Positions 45,292-52,890 of a DNA stretch of 64,000 bases are shown piece after piece (position 1 is the stretch's first letter; each line of letters starts with the position of its first letter). The position numbers and the translations under genes were made by a program. The notes under the pieces were generated by a model. That model ran no database searches. It had not been told where the DNA came from and saw only the letters and a list, made by a program, of their open reading frames with translations. Source of the stretch: Mycobacterium gallinarum. GTDB taxonomy: Bacteria > Actinomycetota > Actinomycetes > Mycobacteriales > Mycobacteriaceae. The DNA lies in assembly GCF_010726765.1 (NCBI RefSeq), contig NZ_AP022601.1, positions 2,790,001-2,854,000 of the forward strand, given 5' to 3'.

Positions 45292-47172
45292 CTATGTATT
45301 CGGCGCCGGCGCGCTGAGGTCGTAGATCACCGCACGGTCCACGACGAGCGGGGTGTAGTGCGTCTCCACCCACTGCGCGATGTCGGCGGCCGCGCGGCTG
45401 CCGCCGCTCGACGATCCCCACCTGCCGGTCAGCAACATCATGCGATCGCCGATGAAGTAGTGGATCTGACCCGTGGCGACGAGCTGCTGGAACTTCTCGA
45501 GAGTCGGTGCAGGGTCGGTGCCGTTGAAACCTCCGATCGCCATCACCGGTGCGCCGCTGGCCAGTTGGTAGCCCGCGGCGTTGTTGGATCCGACGACCGC
45601 CGCGGCCCAGGTGTAGTCCTTCGCGCCGCGGGCGAGGGTGGCTACCAGCCCGGTCGACGGCTTCGGCGAATCAAGCAGGCCCCCCGCCCCGCCAAAGCCG
45701 GGGCCGGATACGTGGCGAGACGGCCCCACACTCGGTATCGCGCCGCTGTGCGGCGTTGCGGCCGTCGCGATCGAGAAACCCGCGGGCGCCGCGAGACACG
45801 ACACGACCGCCAGCGCCGCCACCAATCGCGCCACCACCGGTGCCAACCGGCCGGATACGAGCAGCAGCACCGCGGCCCCGACTCCCCCGACCGAGACACT
45901 CGCCCGCAGCCACGGCATCCACTCCGAATGACGGGTCAGCAACACCGCCCCGAGGATGGTGGTGACAAGCACCGTCCCGGACAGGGCCGTCGCGGCTCGA
46001 ATGTCGGATCTGTTCCGCCACAGTAGTGTTGCGCCAATTCCGATGCAGGCGCCGACCGCGGGCGCGAGAGCGACGGTGTAGTAGGCGTGGATGATGCCGT
46101 TGGAGAAGCTGAAAACCAGTGCGGATACGGCCAGCCAGCCGCCCCACAGGATGAGCGCGGCCCGTGCGGGGTCGGTGCGCGGCGCGCGCCGAGTGAGAAT
46201 CATGCCGGCCACCAGGCAGATCGCTGCGGCCGGCAGCAGCCACGCGATGTCAAGGCCCATGCCGGCGCCGAGGAGCCGTCCCCACCCCACGTCGTGGTTG
46301 AGGTTGCCGAGGCCGCCGGTCTCCTTACCCGTCAAGCGGCCAAAACCGTTGTAGCCCAGAGTCAGTTCAATGATGCTGTTGTGCTGTGATCCGCCGATGT
46401 AGGGGCGCGACGACTCGGGCCAGAGTTCGACGAGCGCGAGGTACCACCCCGCCGAAACCACCACGGCCGAGCCCGCGATGACCAGGTCGACGACGCGGCG
46501 CGACAGCGTGCGGTGCCCGGCGACAAGGTACGCGGCTGCGAATGCGGGCAATACCAGGAAAGCCTGCAGCATCTTGGCCAGGAAGCCGACACCCACCGCA
46601 ACGCCCGCGGCCACCAACCACCAACGGCTGGAGCCTTTTTCGCATGCCCGCTGCATACAATACGCGGCGGCGACCAGCAGGAGCACCAGCAGCGCGTCGG
46701 GATTGTTGAAGCGGAAAATCAACGCCGCGACGGGCGTCGCCGCGAGCACCGCGCCGGCCAGCAGGCCCGCACTGGGCCCGGCGACACGGCGGACGGCGGC
46801 ATAGAGCAACCCGACGGACGCGACACCCATGAGCGCCTGCGGTACGAGAACACTCCACGAGTTCAGTCCGAACAGACGAACCGAGACGTCCATGACCCAC
46901 AACGCCGCGGGAGTCTTGTCGACGGTGATCGCGTTGGCGGGATCGCTCGACCCGAACAGCATCGCCGTCCAGTTGTGCGCGCCGGCCTGCACCGCCGCGG
47001 CGTAGAAGGCGTTCGCCCACCCGCTGTCGCCCAGTCTCCACAGGTAGAGCACCGCCGTCGACGCCAGCAGAAGAGGTAGTCCCAGCCTCGAGACCACGGC
47101 AGAGCACTTGTCGCCGGAGCTATTTGGGGCTTCCTGCGCGCGCTCGCGCGGAAGAACCAGGGTCGTCGTCAC
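45292..47172 (-). CDS. GT39/ArnT-like polyprenyl-phosphate sugar transferase B (YkcB-like)
   Basis: This 626-residue paralogue of the transferase at 42043-43950 has the same architecture: AITVDKTPAALW in the first exterior loop (DKTP where the other has DKPP), FRFNNPDALLVLLLVAAAYC, YIGGSQHNSIIELTLGYNG, and a C-terminal VMAIGGFNGTDPAPTLEKFQ domain with HYFIGD. It lacks the long Gly/Pro loop. The start is GTG at 47170-47172; the longer frame runs into the kinase gene. It begins 24 bases after the kinase stop, tying it to the two-component genes. Confidence 0.9.
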   Translation of the reverse strand: MTTTLVLPRERAQEAPNSSGDKCSAVVSRLGLPLLLASTAVLYLWRLGDSGWANAFYAAAVQAGAHNWTAMLFGSSDPANAITVDKTPAALWVMDVSVRLFGLNSWSVLVPQALMGVASVGLLYAAVRRVAGPSAGLLAGAVLAATPVAALIFRFNNPDALLVLLLVAAAYCMQRACEKGSSRWWLVAAGVAVGVGFLAKMLQAFLVLPAFAAAYLVAGHRTLSRRVVDLVIAGSAVVVSAGWYLALVELWPESSRPYIGGSQHNSIIELTLGYNGFGRLTGKETGGLGNLNHDVGWGRLLGAGMGLDIAWLLPAAAICLVAGMILTRRAPRTDPARAALILWGGWLAVSALVFSFSNGIIHAYYTVALAPAVGACIGIGATLLWRNRSDIRAATALSGTVLVTTILGAVLLTRHSEWMPWLRASVSVGGVGAAVLLLVSGRLAPVVARLVAALAVVSCLAAPAGFSIATAATPHSGAIPSVGPSRHVSGPGFGGAGGLLDSPKPSTGLVATLARGAKDYTWAAAVVGSNNAAGYQLASGAPVMAIGGFNGTDPAPTLEKFQQLVATGQIHYFIGDRMMLLTGRWGSSSGGSRAAADIAQWVETHYTPLVVDRAVIYDLSAPAPNT

Positions 47173-47195
47173 TGAGACGATCCTGTCTCGCCCGG

Positions 47196-48779
47196 CTAGG
47201 CCCTCGGTTGGCTCGCGCTGTGGCTTGGCTGTGAATTGCCGGGCAAGGTCACGGCGAACACCGTCGCACCGGGCCCGCTGCGCACATCGATGGTGCCGCG
47301 ATGCGCCTTGACCACGGCCGCGACGATCGCCAGCCCCAGGCCGGTGCTTCCGCCGCGCCGCGACCGCGAGGTGTCGCCGCGGGCGAATCGCTCGAAGATC
47401 TCGGGCTGCAGCCACTCGGGTATGCCCGGTCCGTCGTCGGCCACGGTCAGGACGACTTCGCCGGCCTCGGATTGCATCAGCGACGTCGTGACCGACGTGC
47501 CCGGCGGCGTATGGGTGCGCGCGTTGGCGAGCAGATTGGCCAGGACCTGGTGCAGTCGCGCTTCGTCACCGGTGACGACGACCGGTTCGTCGGGCAGGTC
47601 CAGCGACCATTCATGGCCGGGACCGGCGATGTGAGCATCGCTGACGGTGTCGACGATCAACCGCGAAAGATCCACCGACTCCTGCTGCAGCGGTCGCCCG
47701 GTGTCCAGACGGGCAAGCAAGAGCATGTCCTCGACGAGGCGCGTCATGCGCTCCGTCTCGGACTCGACCCGGTTCATCGCGTGCGCGACGTCGTCGGGTA
47801 CGTCACCGCGCTTGCGTTGCGCCAGTTCGGTATACCCGCGGATCGCCGCGAGCGGCGTACGCAGTTCGTGACTCGCGTCGGCGACGAACTGACGCACCCG
47901 GGTCTCGCTGGCATGCCGGGCGGACAACGCGCCCGCAATGCGGTCGAGCATCCGGTTCAGCGACGAGCCGAGCTGCCCGATCTCGGTGTGCGCCGCCGCT
48001 GGGTCGACCTTGACGATCGGGGTCGGCAGGCGGACCTCACCGCGGTCGAGTTCCAGGTCGGCGACCTGACGGGCTGCGGCGGAAACCGTTGACAGCGGGG
48101 CGAGTTGACGGCGAATGATGAGAAATCCCGCCGTGGTCCCGCCGAACAGCGCGAGGACACCCACCACACTGAAGATGATCCCGACGGTGAGCAGGGTGTC
48201 ATCCACTTCCGACGTCGGCAGGCCGGTGACGATCGTCTGGCCGGGCGGGTGCGCGCGCATTGCGATCACGCGGTAGCTGCCGAGGCCGTCTAAGTCGACG
48301 GTCTCCGGCGCCTCGTGAGGCTCGATGTGCGCCAGTTGTTCTGCCGCGGCGGAGCTGATCCGATCGCGGGTGCCGTCGGCCGTGATGACACCCGCGTTCA
48401 ACGGCGTGCCGCGCGAGATCACCGCGCCGACCGTGCGCGCGGCCTGCCCCGGCGCGTTGAGGAAGGACGGTCCCGGTCCCATGTCGTCACGGATGATCAT
48501 CCGTCCCGGAAAACCGGGAGGCGGCGGAAACCCGGGCGGCGGCGGGGGCGGACCGAACTCGAACAGGCCCGCGGAGCGCCTGGCGGTCTCCGCCAGCCGA
48601 TCGTCGAGCTGGTTGGTCAGAAAGTGTTGCAGCGCAATCATTGTGCCGACACCGATCCCGGCACATACCAAAGCCAACAGCAGGATCTGGGACACGAGCA
48701 GCCGCGTGCGAAGCGACCAGGTGCGCGGTGAGAGCAGCCGGCTCCTGCTCGGTGGCTCAGCGTGCGGGTTTGAGGACAT
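47196..48779 (-). CDS. Sensor histidine kinase (TrcS/OmpR-partner type) with polyproline sensor loop
   Basis: This 527-residue kinase has TM1 near 25-48, an exterior sensor region to about 185, TM2 near 185-208, then HAMP. HisKA has FVADASHELRTPLAAIRGYT, and the ATPase boxes are HQVLANLLANARTH, ADDGPGIPEW and GGSTGLGLAIVAAVV. The sensor region starts with a proline run (FGPPPPPPGFPPPPGFPG). The start overlaps the regulator by 23 bases (ATG 48779) or 32 (GTG 48788). By memory it resembles TrcS of M. tuberculosis. It controls, or is co-transcribed with, the glycosyltransferase genes downstream. Confidence 0.92.
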   Translation of the reverse strand: MSSNPHAEPPSRSRLLSPRTWSLRTRLLVSQILLLALVCAGIGVGTMIALQHFLTNQLDDRLAETARRSAGLFEFGPPPPPPGFPPPPGFPGRMIIRDDMGPGPSFLNAPGQAARTVGAVISRGTPLNAGVITADGTRDRISSAAAEQLAHIEPHEAPETVDLDGLGSYRVIAMRAHPPGQTIVTGLPTSEVDDTLLTVGIIFSVVGVLALFGGTTAGFLIIRRQLAPLSTVSAAARQVADLELDRGEVRLPTPIVKVDPAAAHTEIGQLGSSLNRMLDRIAGALSARHASETRVRQFVADASHELRTPLAAIRGYTELAQRKRGDVPDDVAHAMNRVESETERMTRLVEDMLLLARLDTGRPLQQESVDLSRLIVDTVSDAHIAGPGHEWSLDLPDEPVVVTGDEARLHQVLANLLANARTHTPPGTSVTTSLMQSEAGEVVLTVADDGPGIPEWLQPEIFERFARGDTSRSRRGGSTGLGLAIVAAVVKAHRGTIDVRSGPGATVFAVTLPGNSQPSHSASQPRA

Positions 48780-49515
48780 AACCGGCACCGCGCAGCGTGT
48801 GGATCATCGGTTCGCGCCCGCTGTCGATTTTCTTGCGCAGATACGAGACATACAGCTCGACGATGTTCGACCTTCCGCCGAAGTCGTAGCTCCAGACACG
48901 GTCCAGGATCTGCGCCTTGCTCAGTACGCGTTTGGAATTGCGCATCATGAACCGCAACAGCTCGAACTCGGTGGCGGTCAACGTGATCAATTCACCCGCG
49001 CGGGTCACCTCGTGACTGTCCTCATCCAGCACCAGATCACCGACGACGACCTTCGCACCGCCCGCCTCGCTCGTGACCCCCGTGCGCCGCAGCAGCGCGC
49101 GCAGTCGCAGCACCACCTCTTCGAGACTGAACGGCTTCGTCACGTAGTCATCGCCTCCCGCGGTCAGCCCGGCAATTCGATCCTCGACCGAATCCTTCGC
49201 TGTCAGCAGCAGCAACGGCAGCCCCGGAATCTGTTCGCGCAGCTGGTGCAGGACATCAAGCCCGCTCATGTCGGGCAGCATGACGTCGAGCACGACCACG
49301 TCGGGCGGGGTCTGGCGGGCCAGCGCAATGGCGGTTGCACCGTCGCCCGCTGTCGCGATCTCCCAGCCCTCGTACCTCAGCGCCATCGACACCAACTCGG
49401 CGAGAACCGGTTCGTCGTCGACGACCAGGACATGGATGGGCCGACCGTCGGCCCGGCGCATGACGACGCGCGCGGGCTCCTGGTCGTTGACCGCCGAACC
49501 GCTGGAACTCGCCAC
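48757..49515 (-). CDS. OmpR-family response regulator (TrcR-like)
   Basis: This 252-residue regulator has the phosphorylation site D77 (VVLDVMLPD), acidic pair D33/D34 and KPFSLEE in the receiver. The winged-helix DNA-binding domain has TATEFELLRFMMRN, ILDRVWSYDFGGRSNIVELY and SYLRKKIDSG. It is strikingly like TrcR of M. tuberculosis, by memory. The GTG start at 49513-49515 lies 6 bases after a GATAAT -10 element, so the cluster transcript looks leaderless. It is first in the five-gene cluster. Confidence 0.93.
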   Translation of the reverse strand: MASSSGSAVNDQEPARVVMRRADGRPIHVLVVDDEPVLAELVSMALRYEGWEIATAGDGATAIALARQTPPDVVVLDVMLPDMSGLDVLHQLREQIPGLPLLLLTAKDSVEDRIAGLTAGGDDYVTKPFSLEEVVLRLRALLRRTGVTSEAGGAKVVVGDLVLDEDSHEVTRAGELITLTATEFELLRFMMRNSKRVLSKAQILDRVWSYDFGGRSNIVELYVSYLRKKIDSGREPMIHTLRGAGYVLKPAR

Positions 49516-49521
49516 GCCTCC

Positions 49522-49527
49522 ATTATC
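49522..49527 (-). promoter_or_regulatory. -10 element of the regulator/kinase/glycosyltransferase cluster
   Basis: The minus strand reads GATAAT, then GGAGGC, then the GTG start codon. GGAGG is too close to serve as a ribosome site, so this is probably a leaderless start. Confidence 0.55.
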
Positions 49528-49612
49528 GGCGGGAGTCGTGGGCGATCCCTGTGTGTTGTCTATGCGCCCGCTGTGAATGTTCGTGTACACCAACCGCTGA
49601 TCAGGTACACAG

Positions 49613-49628
49613 CCGACACACATGTCGG
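49613..49628. promoter_or_regulatory. Inverted repeat in the divergent promoter region
   Basis: CCGACA-CACA-TGTCGG is a perfect 6-bp inverted repeat with a 4-base spacer, between the regulator gene and the divergent membrane protein gene. GTACAC-type words recur at 49584-49589, 49605-49610 and, inverted, at 49639-49644. It is a candidate binding region for the adjacent OmpR-type regulator. Confidence 0.45.
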
Positions 49629-49645
49629 TCATGCAGCGTGTACGT

Positions 49646-50176
49646 ATGACGATCGACCAATCCACCGAGCCCGTCTGGGGTGCGTCGCCGCCCGCCCCTC
49701 CACGCTGGGGATTGCGAGAGACACTCGTCGCTGTGGGCGTGGCCGCCGTCATCGCCGGTTTCGGCGGTGCCGCCATATACGCGGCGACCGGATCGCCCGC
49801 TCAGCAGGCGTTCGGGCACGGCATGCCCGGCGGCCCACCAGGCGGTTTCACCTCAGTTCAGCATCTGGCCGGTGAGCCAACGACGCTGCACGGCGAGTAC
49901 GTCGTCGCAGATGGCGGCGGCTTCGCCACGAAGCTCACGCAGACCGGAACGGTGACGGCGATCTCGCCGACCGCCATCACGGTCGCGAGCGCCGACGGCT
50001 TCACGCAGACCTACGAGCTGCCGGCCGCGGCGCACACCGACCGAACGATCGCCGTTTCCGATCAGGTGTCGATCCAGGGCACCCGCGCCGGCCAGCTGAC
50101 GACCGCCACGTCAGTGGACATACAGAGAGGTCCCGGCGGTCCTGCCGGACCACCGGGACCTGCTCCGCGCAACTAG
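49646..50176 (+). CDS. Membrane-anchored protein with a DUF5666-like domain
   Basis: This 176-residue protein from the ATG at 49646 (ATGs at 49622 and 49631 are possible) has a Pro/Trp-rich N-terminus and one membrane helix (RETLVAVGVAAVIAGFGGAA). A Gly/Pro linker (GMPGGPPGGF) leads to a small beta domain (TGTVTAISPTAITVASADGF ... VSIQGTRAGQ) like DUF5666, and a PGGPAGPPGP tail. It is divergent from the two-component cluster, whose kinase and one GT39 also carry Gly/Pro-rich exterior stretches. It may be a target or accessory of that system. Confidence 0.7.
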   Translation: MTIDQSTEPVWGASPPAPPRWGLRETLVAVGVAAVIAGFGGAAIYAATGSPAQQAFGHGMPGGPPGGFTSVQHLAGEPTTLHGEYVVADGGGFATKLTQTGTVTAISPTAITVASADGFTQTYELPAAAHTDRTIAVSDQVSIQGTRAGQLTTATSVDIQRGPGGPAGPPGPAPRN

Positions 50177-50180
50177 TCGC

Positions 50181-50420
50181 TTACGCCGTCGGTGCCGGCT
50201 CGGCCGTGACTTCGGGGACTGCCACCGACGTCTCGGGTTCGGGCGGCGCCGTCGTGGACGTCGTCGTCTCCCCTAGTGTGATCTCCGGACTCGGCACCTC
50301 GGTTTCTTCCTGGGCTGAGCTCACACCGGCCGCCACGCCCATGGCCCCCATGGTCAGCAACGCACCCGTTCCCAGCGTTGCCGCACCCAGTTTCAGCTGT
50401 TTCGATTTCACCTTGACCAC
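50181..50420 (-). CDS. Small secreted protein with a Thr/Pro/Glu-rich tail
   Basis: This 79-residue protein has an N-terminal signal peptide (basic KVKSKQLKLGAATLG, hydrophobic core, AGVSSAQEE cleavage-like site). The rest is a disordered tail with TTTSTTAPPEPET. The start is GTG at 50418-50420. Thr/Pro-rich tails are frequent sites of O-mannosylation in mycobacteria, so it could be a glycoprotein. It is convergent with the DUF5666-like gene, 4 bases apart. No function is known. Confidence 0.65.
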   Translation of the reverse strand: MVKVKSKQLKLGAATLGTGALLTMGAMGVAAGVSSAQEETEVPSPEITLGETTTSTTAPPEPETSVAVPEVTAEPAPTA

Positions 50421-50532
50421 TCCATTCGGTCTTCGGGAGCCACCTCGTCGCGGCTCGTCGAACAGTTCGCTGAAGGGTCGTCCTTGACCCCTACGACCCT
50501 TGGATAACCGGTGTGGAGAGGGGTGAAACGAC

Positions 50533-50802
50533 CTACTTGGCGGCCTCCTCCTCGGACGGCAGCGGTGCGGGGCCCTTCATGATGGGCTTGGCGACCGCGA
50601 CGGCGGGCGCGTTAGACGGTGTGGTCTGCGTGCTTGTCGAGCCGACCGTCATCATCGACGACGATTTCGCCACGGGGTCCCCCGTGTGCTCCTGAGCGAC
50701 CATCAGGCCGATCGCAGCCATCGCGACGACCGCGCTGCCGCCGATCATGGCTGCACAGAGCCTCAGATCGGCGCGGGATTTGCTCTTGTGCTGATCATCC
50801 AT
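50533..50802 (-). CDS. Small membrane-anchored or secreted protein
   Basis: This 89-residue protein from the ATG at 50800-50802 has a charged start (DDQHKSKSRADLRL), one hydrophobic helix (AAMIGGSAVVAMAAIGLMVA) and a Ser/Thr/Pro-rich exterior part ending EEEAAK. It resembles the neighbouring 79-residue protein in plan, not in sequence. The longer frame upstream overlaps oppB on the other strand and was cut. The 112-base interval to the next gene downstream holds only a weak hairpin. Confidence 0.6.
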   Translation of the reverse strand: MDDQHKSKSRADLRLCAAMIGGSAVVAMAAIGLMVAQEHTGDPVAKSSSMMTVGSTSTQTTPSNAPAVAVAKPIMKGPAPLPSEEEAAK

Positions 50803-50948
50803 TTCAACTGCCCCTCTAGTGTTGCCGGTCGCCCCTTCCTCGCGGCCACCGTCGAATAACTGCAGGTGACCATCAGTGAACGCGCCGAATCTGGAGACCC
50901 GCTGACCGCCACGTGTGAGTTGTCCAAAGGTCGGCCACCCGAATCTCA

Positions 50949-50954
50949 TAACCT
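50949..50954 (+). promoter_or_regulatory. -10 element of the opp operon
   Basis: TAACCT is followed by 6 bases and then an ATG at 50961, which opens a 9-codon ORF rather than oppB. Transcription would start at that ATG. Confidence 0.5.
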
Positions 50955-50960
50955 GTGCGC

Positions 50961-50990
50961 ATGCAGCGCACATGCGGACCGGACGGATGA
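50961..50990 (+). CDS. Leaderless 9-codon upstream ORF before oppB
   Basis: The frame ATG ... TGA encodes MQRTCGPDG. The ATG is placed exactly where the -10 element predicts transcript start. The TGA overlaps the oppB ATG at 50987 (ATGA), so ribosomes finishing this ORF could restart on oppB, which has no strong ribosome site of its own. One cysteine codon is present. Leaderless cysteine-rich short ORFs are known cysteine-responsive attenuators in mycobacteria; this one has a single Cys, so it is only a candidate. Confidence 0.5.
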   Translation: MQRTCGPDG

Positions 50991-51964
50991 CGCGCTTTCT
51001 CGCGCGCCGGCTGCTCAACTACCTCGTGCTGCTGGCGCTGGCGTCGTTCGTGGCCTACGTTCTGGCCGCCTGGCAGTTCGACCCGCTCGAGAACCTCCTG
51101 AGTCGCAACCCGCGCCCGCCTGAAGCGGTCATCGAAGCCAAACGGGTCGAACTGAATCTCGACAGGCCGCTGCTGGTTCAGTTCGGCCTGTGGGCCTCCG
51201 GCGTCCTCCACGGAGATTTCGGCACCACGATCGCCGGCCAGCCCGTGACCGACGAGCTGTGGCGCCGTGTCGGTGTCAGTCTGCGACTGCTGGTCCTCGG
51301 TTCGGTGATCGGCACCGTCGCCGGCGTGGTCATCGGCGCGTGGGGTGCGATCCGTCAGTACCGCATGAGCGACCGCGTCATCACCGCGCTGTCATTGTTG
51401 GTGATCAGCACTCCGTCGTTCGTGATGGCCACTCTGCTGATCCTGTCGGCGTTGGGCATCAACTCGGCGGTGGGCGTTCAACTTTTCGAGTTCACCGGCG
51501 AGACATCGCCGGACGCGGTCGGTGGTGCATGGAACCAGTTCGTCGATCGTCTCCAGCATCTCGTGCTGCCGACGCTCACCCTTGCGCTGGGAGGGATGGC
51601 CGGCTACAGCCGCTACCAACGCAACGCGATGCTCGACGTGCTCGGCCAGGACTTCATCCGCACTGCGCGGGCAAAGGGATTGACCCGTCGCAGAGCACTT
51701 TTCAAGCACGGGCTGCGCACGGCGCTGATCCCGATGGCGACGATGTTCGCCTACAGTTTCGCGGGACTGTTCACCGGAGCGGTTTTCGTCGAGAAGATCT
51801 TCGGATGGCACGGCATGGGTGAATGGTTCATCCAAGGCCTCAACACGCAGGACATCAACATCATCTCGGCCATCGTTGTGTTCGCCGGCGTCACGGTCCT
51901 GTTGGCCGGATTGCTGTCGGACATCATCTATGCCGCACTCGATCCGAGGGTGCGCGTGACATGA
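50987..51964 (+). CDS. oppB: Oligopeptide ABC transporter permease OppB
   Basis: This 325-residue permease of the DppB/OppB family has a first membrane segment at LLNYLVLLALASFVAYVLA, a large exterior loop, and five more helices. The cytoplasmic EAA loop is YSRYQRNAMLDVLGQDFIRT-type (ARAKGLTRRRALFKHGLR). The order oppB-C-D-A matches Rv1283c-Rv1280c of M. tuberculosis, reported to import glutathione and peptides. The ATG at 50987 was chosen over 50972 because of its overlap with the upstream ORF. Confidence 0.93.
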   Translation: MTRFLARRLLNYLVLLALASFVAYVLAAWQFDPLENLLSRNPRPPEAVIEAKRVELNLDRPLLVQFGLWASGVLHGDFGTTIAGQPVTDELWRRVGVSLRLLVLGSVIGTVAGVVIGAWGAIRQYRMSDRVITALSLLVISTPSFVMATLLILSALGINSAVGVQLFEFTGETSPDAVGGAWNQFVDRLQHLVLPTLTLALGGMAGYSRYQRNAMLDVLGQDFIRTARAKGLTRRRALFKHGLRTALIPMATMFAYSFAGLFTGAVFVEKIFGWHGMGEWFIQGLNTQDINIISAIVVFAGVTVLLAGLLSDIIYAALDPRVRVT

Positions 51965-52890
51965 CCGAACCTGTGACGACAGATTCGTCGACGACCGCGA
52001 AGTCCGGTGTCGATGTCGCGTCCTTCGCGTCGAGGCGCACTCTGGTCCTGCGGCGGTTTGCGCGCAACAAGCCCGCCGTGGTGTCGATCGCGATACTCGT
52101 CCTTCTGTTCGTCGGCTGCTACGCCCTACCGCCGCTACTGCCCTACAGCTACAGCGATCTGGATTACTTCGCGCTGCAGCAACCGCCGAGCACCGATCAC
52201 TGGTTCGGCACCAACGCACTCGGCCAGGACCTGTTGGCCCAAACTCTGCGTGGCATGCAGAAGTCGATGCTCATCGGTGTCTGTGTCGCGTTCATCTCCA
52301 CCGTCATCGCGGCCACGGTCGGGACCATCGCGGGCTACTTCGGCGGCTGGCGCGATCGCACCCTGATGTGGATCGTCGACCTCATGCTGGTGATACCCAG
52401 CTTCCTGCTCGTCACCATCGTCGTGCAGCGCACCAAGGGCGATATCCTCTGGATGATCGTTCTGCTGTCCGTCTTCAGCTGGATGATCAGTTCGCGCATC
52501 GTGCGTGGTATGACGATGAGCCTGCGTGAACGCGAATTCGTCGTGGCCGCACGGTATATGGGCGTGAGCAATACGCGGATAATCCTGCGTCACATCATTC
52601 CGAACGTCGCCTCCATCATCATCATCGACACCGCGCTGAACGTCGGAATCGCGGTCCTCGCCGAGACCGCGCTGAGCTATCTGGGCTTCGGTGTGCAGCC
52701 GCCTGACGTGTCGCTGGGAACCCTCATCGCCAGTGGCACCCCGTCGGCAACGACCTTCCCGTGGCTGTTCCTGTTCCCCGCAGGTGCGCTCGTGTTGATC
52801 ATCTTCTGCGCCAACCTCATCGGCGATGGCTTGCGCGACGCGCTCGACCCGGGCAGTAAAGCTCTGCGGCGGCGGAGGGTACGCAAATGA
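51961..52890 (+). CDS. oppC: Oligopeptide ABC transporter permease OppC
   Basis: This 309-residue second permease has an N-terminal OppC_N segment ([20 protein letters not shown]) and the EHWFGTN-like [14 protein letters not shown]. The EAA loop is in [21 protein letters not shown], followed by [19 protein letters not shown]. The ATG overlaps the oppB stop (ATGA), and its own stop overlaps oppD the same way, so stoichiometric translation is likely. Confidence 0.95.
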   Translation: MTEPVTTDSSTTAKSGVDVASFASRRTLVLRRFARNKPAVVSIAILVLLFVGCYALPPLLPYSYSDLDYFALQQPPSTDHWFGTNALGQDLLAQTLRGMQKSMLIGVCVAFISTVIAATVGTIAGYFGGWRDRTLMWIVDLMLVIPSFLLVTIVVQRTKGDILWMIVLLSVFSWMISSRIVRGMTMSLREREFVVAARYMGVSNTRIILRHIIPNVASIIIIDTALNVGIAVLAETALSYLGFGVQPPDVSLGTLIASGTPSATTFPWLFLFPAGALVLIIFCANLIGDGLRDALDPGSKALRRRRVRK

